Virus record (IMG/VR): IMGVR_UViG_3300021197_001586
Coordinates: 1-28,945 of that record
Direction: 5' to 3' (one strand)
DNA from: a virus
Length of the DNA: 28,945 bases
Each line of letters begins with the position of its first letter. Positions within the stretch are counted from its first letter, which is position 1. This document shows positions 1-6,389 of the stretch, piece after piece. A model generated the notes under the pieces. That model saw nothing but the letters and a program-made list of their open reading frames with translations. It was not told the origin of the DNA and did no database searches. Both the position numbers and the translations under genes were made by a program.

Positions 1-104
1 TGGGTATGGAAGTTATGCATGAGCGTAACGCACACAACTTCCCACTTGACCTTGCTGCTGCTGAGTCTACACCTGTAGCACTCACCGCACCTACTGTCGG
101 TTGA
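1..104 (+). CDS. psbA: Photosystem II D1 protein, C-terminal end (partial)
   Basis: Only the last 33 codons lie in the window; the 5' part is cut off at base 1. The frame starting at base 3 reads [20 protein letters not shown] and continues to a VALTAPTVG end and TGA. This is the hallmark tail of cyanobacterial and cyanophage D1. The family contributes His and Glu ligands near HERNAH to the Mn cluster, and the precursor is cut after the Ala of NFPLDLA by the CtpA protease, freeing the carboxylate that also ligates Mn. The extension is therefore still of the processed type. D1 turns over fast in light, and cyanophages carry psbA to replace it after host shut-off. Identification is secure despite the truncation. 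Confidence 0.97.
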   Translation, partial: GMEVMHERNAHNFPLDLAAAESTPVALTAPTVG

Positions 105-130
105 TAAAAAAACGAATATAGTTTATAATA

Positions 131-157
131 AGAGGGTCTAATGACCCTCTTTTTTTT
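131..157 (+). terminator. Rho-independent terminator after psbA, abutting purC
   Basis: A perfect 8-bp stem, AGAGGGTC (131-138) with GACCCTCT (143-150), encloses a TAAT loop. A run of seven T (151-157) follows. The ATG of purC starts at the very next base, so the U-tract of the terminator is also the leader of purC. Confidence 0.85.
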
Positions 158-856
158 ATGGAAATAATTGTGGAAGGCAAGGTCAAAACTGTATACGCTG
201 GTGACGATGCTGATCGTGTTATCATTGAGTATCATGATAAGGTGACTGCTGGTAATGGTGAGATGGTTGATCATCCTTTAGGCAAAGGATCCCTCTGCTG
301 TAGTATCTCATCTATTATCTTTGAGAAACTTGCTAAAGAAAATATCCCAACCCATTATATTAATATGGTTGGTGCGAATAAGATGATCTGTAGAAAGGTG
401 GAGATTATCCCACTAGAAGTTATCTGTCGCAATCGTGCTGCTGGTTCTATTGTCCGTGAGACAACGCTACAAGAAGGTTACTCACTACCGCATCCTATTG
501 TTGAGTTCTTTCTGAAGGATGATAGTAAGCATGACCCTCTCCTCACAAAGGATCGTGTAAAACTGATGGGATATAATCCAGAACCTCTCATTGAGATGAC
601 ATTGCGTATCAATGATTACCTTCGTCAGATGTTCTACATCATGGGTATTGATCTGGTTGACTTTAAGATTGAGTATGGATACACTGCTCATGGAGAACTG
701 ATGTTGGCTGATGAAATCAGTCCTGATAGTATGAGACTGTGGAAGATTGGTAGTGATGAACGATTCGATAAGGATCTATTCAGGAAGGATGAAGGTGATA
801 TTGTACCTGCCTATCGTGAGATCCTTGACCGACTGCAACCCCTTGCAGTTCAATGA
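158..856 (+). CDS. purC: SAICAR synthetase PurC
   Basis: Phosphoribosylaminoimidazole-succinocarboxamide synthetase joins CAIR and aspartate using ATP in de novo purine synthesis; it is cytosolic. At 232 aa it has the length of the bacterial family. The N-terminal ATP-binding signature EGKVKTVY (residues 6-13), the LEVICRNRAAGSIVR block (86-100), DFKIEYG (167-173) and LADEISPDSMRLW (182-194) are all present, so the enzyme looks intact. The ATG lies directly after the terminator T-run with no Shine-Dalgarno sequence. The purC stop overlaps the next gene by 4 nt (ATGA), placing it first in a purine operon with purM and purS. Known cyanophage purine genes include purC and purM, which supports an auxiliary role in supplying nucleotides for phage DNA. 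Confidence 0.96.
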   Translation: MEIIVEGKVKTVYAGDDADRVIIEYHDKVTAGNGEMVDHPLGKGSLCCSISSIIFEKLAKENIPTHYINMVGANKMICRKVEIIPLEVICRNRAAGSIVRETTLQEGYSLPHPIVEFFLKDDSKHDPLLTKDRVKLMGYNPEPLIEMTLRINDYLRQMFYIMGIDLVDFKIEYGYTAHGELMLADEISPDSMRLWKIGSDERFDKDLFRKDEGDIVPAYREILDRLQPLAVQ

Positions 857-1122
857 AGCACGAAATCCCTGACATTATTAAAGAGAATTGTTTTGCTTGC
901 TTCACTAGTTTGAACCAGGCAGAGCGAGCAGTTGTTGTGATGGGTGATGAAGCATATCGTGAGTCACTAGATCTTGACAACGATGAGTCTCCCTGTTGGC
1001 AGATTCCAAGTGGAGAACACACCAGTTTTGCTGGATGGAATCCCCAGTGTGTCCCTACCATGGACTACATCGTATGGAAATTAAAAAACCGTGAAGGTAT
1101 TATCAAAGGAGAAATTTATTAA
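853..1122 (+). CDS. Conserved-type hypothetical protein between purC and purM
   Basis: An 89-aa soluble protein that I do not recognise. It starts on the ATGA overlap with purC and ends on a TAATG overlap with purM, so it is translationally coupled on both sides and clearly a real gene. It has four cysteines (CFAC near residues 13-16, then SPCWQIP and PQCVPTMDY) and no membrane segment. The paired Cys and aromatic motifs could indicate a small metal-binding or structural fold, but this is a guess. Its position inside the purine operon suggests, without proving, a link to nucleotide metabolism. Confidence 0.8.
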   Translation: MKHEIPDIIKENCFACFTSLNQAERAVVVMGDEAYRESLDLDNDESPCWQIPSGEHTSFAGWNPQCVPTMDYIVWKLKNREGIIKGEIY

Positions 1123-2051
1123 TGGATTATAAAACTTCTGGTGTTGATATTATCAAGGGTAGATCCTTTGTAGAGTATCTAAAGGTATTGGCACCTAACA
1201 TTGGTGGGTTTAGTGGAATGATGGAGATCTCACCAGGATATGAGAGACCTGTTCTAGTATCTGGTGCTGATGGTGTCGGAACTAAGATTAATATTTGTAG
1301 GATTGCTGATGATTACACCACTATTGGTCAGGATCTCGTTGCTATGTGCGTCAATGACGTTATATGTTCTGGCGCTAAACCATTATATTTTTTAGACTAT
1401 GTTTCTACAAAATCACTTGATGCTAACGTCAGTGATATTGTGTATGGAATTAATGTTGGTTGTGCTATGGCTGGAATGGAACTCATAGGTGGAGAAACTG
1501 CAGAACATTACAGACAAAATGATTATGACCTTGCTGGTTTCTGTACTGGTATTGTAGAGAAGAATCAGATTGTTGATGGTAGTAACATCCGAGCAGGTGA
1601 TGTAGTCATTGGTATTGAGAGTAGTGGACTTCATAGTAATGGATATACTCTTATTAATGATATGTTATGGAGACATAAGATTTTCTACAAGGATATGCCT
1701 GAGTTGCTGAGACCTACCACAATCTATGCTCGTCTTATTCAATACCTATTGGATGAGGTTCCTATCCTAGGCATGGCACACATTACTGGTGGAGGACTGC
1801 CTGAGAATCTCCCTAGATGTATTCCTAAGGGTTTGGGTGTGGACTTTGACTATGATGCTTGGGAGAGACCAGAACTCTTTAACAAGATCCAGGAGGCAGG
1901 AGACATTGCTGAAGATGAGATGCGTAATGTATTCAATCTTGGCATTGGATTCTGTTTAGTTGTGCCACGAGAGGTATCAGAACGTACTCGAACTTTGATT
2001 AGTGATACTCCATTTGGTATGCGATCATGGATTATTGGAGAAGTTAAATGA
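1122..2051 (+). CDS. purM: AIR synthetase PurM
   Basis: Phosphoribosylformylglycinamidine cyclo-ligase closes the imidazole ring (FGAM to AIR, ATP-dependent). The 309 aa are shorter than the roughly 345 aa usual for bacterial PurM, but the core motifs are in order: DGVGTK (50-55), GQDLVAMCVND (69-79), GGETAE (123-128), SSGLHSNGYTL (167-177) and ITGGGLPENLPR. A good ribosome site, AAAGGAG, lies at about 1105-1111. The start overlaps the previous stop (TAATG) and the end overlaps purS (ATGA). The reduction appears to come from shorter terminal regions rather than loss of catalytic blocks. Its product feeds the pathway towards CAIR, the PurC substrate, so both phage enzymes act in one route. Confidence 0.96.
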   Translation: MDYKTSGVDIIKGRSFVEYLKVLAPNIGGFSGMMEISPGYERPVLVSGADGVGTKINICRIADDYTTIGQDLVAMCVNDVICSGAKPLYFLDYVSTKSLDANVSDIVYGINVGCAMAGMELIGGETAEHYRQNDYDLAGFCTGIVEKNQIVDGSNIRAGDVVIGIESSGLHSNGYTLINDMLWRHKIFYKDMPELLRPTTIYARLIQYLLDEVPILGMAHITGGGLPENLPRCIPKGLGVDFDYDAWERPELFNKIQEAGDIAEDEMRNVFNLGIGFCLVVPREVSERTRTLISDTPFGMRSWIIGEVK

Positions 2052-2308
2052 AATTTAAAGCAAAGGTTTATGTGAGATTGAGGGCAGCAGTTGATGATTC
2101 TGCTGGTAATGCTGTGCGTCAAGCATGTGGTAGACTGTCCGATCTTGATATAAAAAAACTGCGATTGGGTAAATTGATTGAGATTGATTTTGATGCAGAA
2201 GATCAGAAGTATGCTGAGTTGGAAATTGATAGATTAAGCGATCGATTGTTTGCTAACGGAGTTATTGAAGACTATGAATATGTTGTGTGGGAAGTAAGCG
2301 ATAAGTAG
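2048..2308 (+). CDS. purS: FGAM synthetase small subunit PurS
   Basis: PurS is the dimeric small subunit that bridges PurL (synthetase) and PurQ (glutaminase) in the three-part FGAM synthetase of Gram-positive bacteria and cyanobacteria. The 86-aa length fits the family (about 80-85 aa). The N-terminal KAKVYVRLRAAVDD, the GNAVRQA segment, the RLGKLIEID strand and the closing NGVIEDYEYVVWE follow the PurS pattern of KVYV, G-AV, VRIGK and NTVIEDY. It starts on an ATGA overlap with purM. No purL or purQ lies in this window, so the partner subunits would come from elsewhere in the phage genome or from the host. It is last in the purine operon; the next gene has its own short leader. Confidence 0.88.
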   Translation: MKFKAKVYVRLRAAVDDSAGNAVRQACGRLSDLDIKKLRLGKLIEIDFDAEDQKYAELEIDRLSDRLFANGVIEDYEYVVWEVSDK

Positions 2309-2318
2309 TACTTTGTGC

Positions 2319-2324
2319 TATAAT
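2319..2324 (+). promoter_or_regulatory. Possible -10 element upstream of the metallopeptidase-like gene
   Basis: A perfect TATAAT lies in the 39-bp gap between purS and the next gene. No convincing -35 box is present at 16-18 bp upstream, so if real it would depend on a phage-modified or activated polymerase. AT-rich DNA makes chance matches common. Confidence 0.3.
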
Positions 2325-2347
2325 CAAACTATAATTCAACTTTAAAT

Positions 2348-3031
2348 ATGAAACTACGTAATGCTATCATTTCTGGATTGTTGCTAGGTATGGCGCACGG
2401 TATGTCTGTCAGTGCAGCAGAAGATAAGATCACTAAAGGATATAAAACCATGGATAGCATGGGTTGTATGCTTCTTCGAGAGTGTACCGATGATGTTGTA
2501 GAAGTATTTTCTTTACTGGACATCTCATCAAAGTATTCTAATACTGAAGAATTTACTCCAGTTGCAAATGAGTTTAATAATATGCTTGTGTCACTGAACC
2601 AAGTAGGTGTTAAAGTATTCCTTGCCGACGAGAAGTATTTCCCTGATGGTCATCGTGGTGTCTATCATACAGTATCCAATAACTTCTTTTTAAATAAGAA
2701 CTTCATGGATAAACCTGGCACACTCATGATGGTAATGCGTCATGAAGGATGGCATGCAGCACAAGATTGTATGGCAGGAACGATTGACAATAGTCTGATT
2801 GCTATCATCAAACCAGAGGATGAAGTTCCTATGATTTGGCGTGTGTTAGCAGAACGTACATACCCAGAAAATGCTGTGCCATGGGAAGCAGAAGCAGGTT
2901 GGGCTGGTCGCACTGAAGGTATGACAGCAGCAGCACTAGATGCCTGTGCTACTGGCGTTATGTGGGAGGTCTATCCACCAACACCACTGACCCGTAAGTA
3001 TCTGGTAGACTTCGGATATATTAAAGAGTAA
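2348..3031 (+). CDS. Putative exported HExxH zinc metallopeptidase-like protein
   Basis: A 227-aa protein. The first ~23 residues (Lys and Arg near the start, a Leu/Gly/Met-rich core, then VSAA) look like a cleavable signal peptide. The mature part contains HEGWHAAQDC at residues 132-141, an HExxH zinc-binding and catalytic signature. WEAEAGW (179-185) supplies candidate third-ligand glutamates (E180 or E182). Six cysteines, mostly paired in sequence, fit a periplasmic fold with disulfides. It sits between purS and the petE/petF/psbD cluster and overlaps the next start by 1 nt. Family assignment rests only on the motif, so substrate is unknown; a target in host periplasm, lumen or cell wall is possible. 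No strong ribosome site precedes the ATG. Confidence 0.6.
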   Translation: MKLRNAIISGLLLGMAHGMSVSAAEDKITKGYKTMDSMGCMLLRECTDDVVEVFSLLDISSKYSNTEEFTPVANEFNNMLVSLNQVGVKVFLADEKYFPDGHRGVYHTVSNNFFLNKNFMDKPGTLMMVMRHEGWHAAQDCMAGTIDNSLIAIIKPEDEVPMIWRVLAERTYPENAVPWEAEAGWAGRTEGMTAAALDACATGVMWEVYPPTPLTRKYLVDFGYIKE

Positions 3032-3240
3032 TGCTAACAGTTTGGATCCATACGGTAGCATTCTTTCAAGTGGTTGTGATGAATTGTATCCAACCAGTTA
3101 ACTGGCAATACTGCTACCGTGTTGACCAGTGGTTGATTCCTGATTTAGTACATGCTTGGCAGATTAAAAGTGGTGAGTATGTACCTTATCAGGATGAGAA
3201 GAACTATTTAAATGGGTTAGGAAGTCCTAACAAACTCTAA
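3031..3240 (+). CDS. Small hypothetical protein, 69 aa
   Basis: The ATG overlaps the last base of the preceding stop (TAATG), so the two genes are coupled. The N-terminal ~18 residues (VWIHTVAFFQVVVM) are hydrophobic and may form a short membrane or signal segment. The rest is polar and rich in Trp and Tyr (NWQYCYRVDQWLIP) and ends in YLNGLGSPNKL. I do not recognise the family. Coupling to an exported metallopeptidase-like protein hints that both act at the envelope, but this is inference. Confidence 0.65.
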   Translation: MLTVWIHTVAFFQVVVMNCIQPVNWQYCYRVDQWLIPDLVHAWQIKSGEYVPYQDEKNYLNGLGSPNKL

Positions 3241-3257
3241 GTATATTGATTTAGTAG

Positions 3258-3263
3258 TATAAT
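3258..3263 (+). promoter_or_regulatory. Possible -10 element upstream of petE
   Basis: A perfect TATAAT lies 25 bp before the plastocyanin ATG in a 48-bp gap. A TTGATT at 3246-3251 is only 6 bp away, too close to act as its -35 box. The site is suggestive only. Confidence 0.35.
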
Positions 3264-3288
3264 AGATAGTGTAGTCTAGTAAACTAAT

Positions 3289-3612
3289 ATGAAGTTTATT
3301 TTTGCATTAATTGCCACATTATTTCTTGCTGCTCCTGTGTGGGCAGTTGATGTATCAATGGGCGCTGGGGGAAACCTAGTATTTGAGCCTAATGATATTA
3401 CAATCTCTGCAGGTGACACGGTTCACTTCATCAATGAAGCATTACCTCCTCATAATATTATTGTAGAAGCACGTCCTGATCTCTCTAGAGAAGCACTACT
3501 GTTTGCTCCTGGAGAATCACAAGATGTTTTATTTGCTGACGCAGGAGACTATAACTTCTTCTGTGGTCCTCACCAGGGCGCAGGTATGACTGGCGTTGTA
3601 CATGTAAATTAG
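3289..3612 (+). CDS. petE: Plastocyanin
   Basis: Blue copper protein that carries electrons from cytochrome f to photosystem I in the thylakoid lumen. Of 107 aa, residues 1-19 form an apparently complete signal peptide (MKFIFALIATLFLAAPVWA). All four type-1 copper ligands are present: H55 (PPHN), C92, H95 and M100 in the CGPHQGAGM loop, which has the C-x2-H-x4-M spacing of plastocyanins. The mature domain of about 88 aa is slightly short for the family (about 97-99). It is followed 24 nt later by petF, so donor and acceptor carriers around photosystem I may be co-transcribed. petE is known from several cyanomyoviruses. There is no clear Shine-Dalgarno sequence before the ATG. Confidence 0.96.
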   Translation: MKFIFALIATLFLAAPVWAVDVSMGAGGNLVFEPNDITISAGDTVHFINEALPPHNIIVEARPDLSREALLFAPGESQDVLFADAGDYNFFCGPHQGAGMTGVVHVN

Positions 3613-3636
3613 AAAAAATTATTAACTATTAAAATC

Positions 3637-3930
3637 ATGTCATATAGCATCACAGTCCAATTGTCTGATGGCACAGAATCTACATTTTCTTGTGCTTCCG
3701 ATCAGTACATTCTCGAAGCAGCAGAGGATGCTGGGATTGATCTTCCCTCATCATGTAAAGCTGGTGCTTGCTCATCTTGTGCAGGTAAAGTTTTGAGTGG
3801 AGATCTTGATCAGGAGGAACAGTCATTTTTAGATGATGATCAACTGGAAGAGGGTTTTGCTTTACTATGCGTATCTTATCCAACATCTGATTGTGTTATT
3901 AGGACAGAGGTTGAAGAAGAACTTTATTGA
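3637..3930 (+). CDS. petF: [2Fe-2S] plant-type ferredoxin
   Basis: Soluble one-electron carrier accepting electrons from photosystem I. It can donate to FNR, nitrogen assimilation, bilin reductases or ribonucleotide reductase via thioredoxin. The 97 aa match the family. The cluster ligands are all there: C40, C45 and C48 in [14 protein letters not shown], and C78 in LLCVSYP. Acidic surface stretches ([18 protein letters not shown]) are typical for docking. It lies just after petE with 24 nt between. The sequence gives no sign of which partner is used; phage bilin reductases elsewhere in such genomes and host reductases are the likely acceptors. Confidence 0.96.
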   Translation: MSYSITVQLSDGTESTFSCASDQYILEAAEDAGIDLPSSCKAGACSSCAGKVLSGDLDQEEQSFLDDDQLEEGFALLCVSYPTSDCVIRTEVEEELY

Positions 3931-3953
3931 TATCTTTTAGGTATTATAACTCA

Positions 3954-3982
3954 TTGATTATTATTGTAACGTTGTGTAAACT
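3954..3982 (+). promoter_or_regulatory. psbD: Putative sigma70-type promoter for psbD
   Basis: TTGATT (3954-3959) and TAAACT (3977-3982) are separated by exactly 17 bp, each matching 4 of 6 consensus bases. The predicted start would be about 20 nt before the psbD ATG. A short GGAG lies at 4003-4006, only 2 nt from the ATG, which is close for an efficient ribosome site. Confidence 0.4.
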
Positions 3983-4008
3983 AAATACCATAAGTTTACT
4001 ACGGAGTT

Positions 4009-5064
4009 ATGAGTACTTCAACACTTTCACCCCCGCAGAGAGGATGGTTCGATGTCCTGGATGATTGGCTTAAGAGAGACCGTTTCGTTTTTGTTGGCTG
4101 GTCTGGACTTCTTCTTCTTCCCACTGCTTACCTTGCTATTGGCGGTTGGCTTACTGGCACGACTTTCGCTACGAGCTGGTATACCCACGGACTCGCTACT
4201 TCCTATCTTGAGGGTGCAAACTTTCTTACAGCGGCAGTTAGCACTCCAGCTGACGCTATGGGTCATTCTCTTCTTCTTCTCTGGGGTCCTGAGGCTCAGG
4301 GAGATTTCGTCCGCTGGGTCCAACTTGGGGGACTCTGGAATTTCGTGGCTCTCCACGGTGCCTTCGCTCTCATTGGTTTCATGCTTAGGCAATTTGAACT
4401 TGCTCGCCTGATTGGTATCAGACCTTACAATGCGATTGCTTTTTCTGGTCCTATTGCTGTATTCGTGTCTGTATTCCTCATCTATCCTTTGGGACAGTCA
4501 TCTTGGTTCTTTGCGCCGAGTTTCGGTGTCGCGGCGATATTCAGGTTCCTTCTCTTCCTCCAGGGCTTTCATAATTGGACGCTCAATCCCTTCCATATGA
4601 TGGGAGTTGCTGGTATACTTGGAGGAGCACTACTCAGTGCTATCCATGGCGTTACAGTAGAAAATACATTGTATGAAGATGGTGAGCAGGCAAATACTTT
4701 TAAGGCATTCGATTCTACTCAGGAAGAAGAGACTTATTCAATGGTTACGGCTAACAGATTCTGGTCACAGATCTTTGGTATTGCTTTCAGCAACAAACGC
4801 TGGCTTCATTTCTTTATGCTATTCGTTCCAGTTATGGGACTTTGGACATCATCGATTGGCATCATTGGTCTGGCTCTTAATCTTCGTGCTTACGACTTTG
4901 TTTCTCAGGAGATCAGAGCGGCAGAGGATCCAGAGTTTGAAACTTTCTATACTAAAAACATCCTTCTCAACGAAGGACTGAGAGCATGGTTGGCACCTGC
5001 TGATCAACCACATGAGAACTTCATCTTCCCTGAAGAAGTTCTACCAAGAGGTAACGCACTGTGA
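4009..5064 (+). CDS. psbD: Photosystem II D2 protein
   Basis: The partner of D1 in the PSII reaction centre core, a five-helix thylakoid membrane protein. At 351 aa it is full length (cyanobacterial D2 is 352). Conserved stretches include [21 protein letters not shown] near the start, the tyrosine-D region FLIYPLGQ, the P680 and iron ligand histidines in [15 protein letters not shown], the second iron histidine in NKRWLHFFM, and the C-terminal [11 protein letters not shown]. The first ten residues ([10 protein letters not shown]) differ from the usual MTIAVGRAP type. Much of its third-position codon use looks more GC-rich than that of its neighbours, fitting descent from a host gene. Its stop overlaps the GTG of the DoxX gene. 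No intron interrupts it. Confidence 0.98.
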   Translation: MSTSTLSPPQRGWFDVLDDWLKRDRFVFVGWSGLLLLPTAYLAIGGWLTGTTFATSWYTHGLATSYLEGANFLTAAVSTPADAMGHSLLLLWGPEAQGDFVRWVQLGGLWNFVALHGAFALIGFMLRQFELARLIGIRPYNAIAFSGPIAVFVSVFLIYPLGQSSWFFAPSFGVAAIFRFLLFLQGFHNWTLNPFHMMGVAGILGGALLSAIHGVTVENTLYEDGEQANTFKAFDSTQEEETYSMVTANRFWSQIFGIAFSNKRWLHFFMLFVPVMGLWTSSIGIIGLALNLRAYDFVSQEIRAAEDPEFETFYTKNILLNEGLRAWLAPADQPHENFIFPEEVLPRGNAL

Positions 5065-5471
5065 TTCAATCTCTAGGATTCTTACTACTTCGTATAGCGT
5101 TAGGCACCATGCTTATCCATCATGGGTATGAAAAACTAGAGAACATTGAAAACTTTGCGGATGCATTTGTACGACCATTGCATCTTCCATTCCCAATCTT
5201 CTCCTCATACTTCGCAGCATTTGCTGAGATTGTGGGGAGTTGGATGGTTATCTGTGGACTCGGCACTCGTCTGGGTGCCTTAGCAATCTTAGGTACAATA
5301 TCATTCGCAATTTATCATGCCCTAGTTACATCTGGATTTAACATTTACTTGTTAGAACTCTTAGTTCTTTACTGGGGAGGTGCATCATGTATCGTTCTCA
5401 GTGGTCCTGGTAACTTCTCAATAGACCATCTCATAAAACTGAGACTCTTTAATAACGATTCTTCTAATTAA
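5061..5471 (+). CDS. DoxX-family membrane protein
   Basis: A 136-aa protein with four hydrophobic segments. The first carries the DoxX signature [19 protein letters not shown], followed by [32 protein letters not shown] (in two helices) and a last helix around [21 protein letters not shown]. DoxX/DoxD relatives form the membrane part of thiosulfate:quinone oxidoreductases, and others act in redox stress complexes. GTG is chosen as the start because it lies within a GTGA overlap with the psbD stop, giving direct translational coupling to D2, and because the N-terminal helix begins at once. A role near the quinone pool of PSII is a reasonable inference but is not shown. It could instead serve oxidative-stress tolerance. 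Confidence 0.8.
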   Translation: MIQSLGFLLLRIALGTMLIHHGYEKLENIENFADAFVRPLHLPFPIFSSYFAAFAEIVGSWMVICGLGTRLGALAILGTISFAIYHALVTSGFNIYLLELLVLYWGGASCIVLSGPGNFSIDHLIKLRLFNNDSSN

Positions 5472-5499
5472 AACTTAGACCTATAACCTTTAATAAGAC

Positions 5500-5745
5500 A
5501 TGATCAAATCACTATTCAGTATTATATTTGCTGCTCTAATGTGGGTTCAAGTCCCACAGTGGAGTGATGATTGGTCTAAGTGTGCAGTAGATGTACCAGA
5601 CACAGCATGTCATTGGTACATCGTTGCACCCGATAGCACTATGGGTGTTGGATTTAGTTGGGAGAATGCTCCCTGGTTTAGTGCTGAAGGTCTCCTAGAC
5701 ATTGGAGAACTTCACAACACAGTTCAATCTCTACAGGAAGCATGA
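5500..5745 (+). CDS. Small exported or membrane-anchored hypothetical protein, 81 aa
   Basis: The first ~18 residues (MIKSLFSIIFAALMWVQV) form a signal peptide or membrane anchor. The remainder is rich in Trp (WSDDW, CHWYIV, FSWENAPWF) with two cysteines (C28 and C37) able to form a disulfide outside the cytoplasm. It follows the DoxX gene by 28 nt and overlaps the next gene by 4 nt (ATGA). I do not recognise the family. The neighbourhood suggests a gene set acting at or across the host inner or thylakoid membrane. Confidence 0.7.
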   Translation: MIKSLFSIIFAALMWVQVPQWSDDWSKCAVDVPDTACHWYIVAPDSTMGVGFSWENAPWFSAEGLLDIGELHNTVQSLQEA

Positions 5746-5960
5746 ATAACTTTGAAGTCTTCCTTTATTTTGTATGCTTCTCTGCCATTGGTGGTGCTGC
5801 GTTTGCAATGATGTGGAGCAACATTCAATCTATTAACATAGAGATGAGTAAACCTCCTAAACCAAAGCATCCAGAAGCACCTGAACCAGGTGAAGAACTG
5901 ATGTATGTGGATCTCTCTAGAGAAAAACTAGAAGACCTTTACAAACAAACTGAAGAATGA
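5742..5960 (+). CDS. Single-pass membrane protein with Pro-rich tail, 72 aa
   Basis: Starts on an ATGA overlap with the previous gene. Residues ~5-27 (VFLYFVCFSAIGGAAFAMMW) form one membrane helix. A Pro/Lys-rich linker follows (SKPPKPKHPEAPEPGEE), ending in a polar, probably helical tail (LSREKLEDLYKQTEE). The layout of anchor, stiff linker and charged domain resembles small adaptor or spanin-like proteins, but no lipobox or known family is visible, so function is unknown. The gene is the last before a terminator. Confidence 0.7.
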   Translation: MNNFEVFLYFVCFSAIGGAAFAMMWSNIQSINIEMSKPPKPKHPEAPEPGEELMYVDLSREKLEDLYKQTEE

Positions 5961-5966
5961 TATACT

Positions 5967-5990
5967 AGGGGTCTACGGACCTCTTTTTTT
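5967..5990 (+). terminator. Rho-independent terminator with UACG tetraloop, abutting next ATG
   Basis: A seven-pair stem AGGGGTC/GACCTCT (one G-U pair) is capped by TACG, giving the very stable C(UACG)G tetraloop. The T-run spans 5984-5990. The next gene's ATG is at 5991 with no spacer, the same arrangement as at psbA/purC. Confidence 0.8.
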
Positions 5991-6389
5991 ATGAACGGAT
6001 CACTAGAACCTGAAGATCGTATCCTTGAAGAACCAACCATTACAGAACAACTATCAAAGTTGATCGATACACTTGGTTGGGAAGTGGAAGATGATATTGT
6101 AGTTGAGATTGGAGGCACTGTTGTCTCTGGTATTCATCAGGGTGAGAACTACAACAAGAAGTGGGCAACACCTTTTGGTGTTCGTAAGTATAACAAAGAT
6201 GCATTTATCATCATCAGTAATCAATCACGCAGAGATTTGACTGGATCTAAACCTATGGACAGAGAGCACAAACCTCACCACCCATATACTCCTGCAGGAG
6301 AGCAAGACATTGTTGTCAACATGGACGGTGGTGTTGGTGGGTCTTGGGAAGTTAAAGATGGTGTACCTTCTGATTTGAAAGATGAGTGA
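5991..6389 (+). CDS. Hypothetical soluble protein, 132 aa
   Basis: No family recognised. The N-terminal third is acidic and probably helical (EPEDRILEEPTITEQLSKLID). The middle has short strand-like segments (DDIVVEIGGTVVSGIH, DAFIIISNQS). The C-terminal part holds EHKPHHPYTPAGEQDIVVNMDGGVGGSW, rich in His, Pro and Gly. No signal peptide, membrane segment or cysteine is present. The ATG is the first base after a terminator U-tract and no ribosome-binding sequence precedes it apart from the hairpin itself. It overlaps the following oxygenase-like gene by 8 nt. Confidence 0.7.
   Translation: MNGSLEPEDRILEEPTITEQLSKLIDTLGWEVEDDIVVEIGGTVVSGIHQGENYNKKWATPFGVRKYNKDAFIIISNQSRRDLTGSKPMDREHKPHHPYTPAGEQDIVVNMDGGVGGSWEVKDGVPSDLKDE

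Noticed and set aside
124-129. TATAAT just before the psbA terminator as a purC promoter
   Set aside because: A start site from it would fall inside the terminator hairpin, leaving a defective leader; no -35 box was seen.
4027-4981. Several open frames of 60-120 codons within psbD on both strands
   Set aside because: psbD is unambiguous over its full length; the others are by-products of its codon usage.
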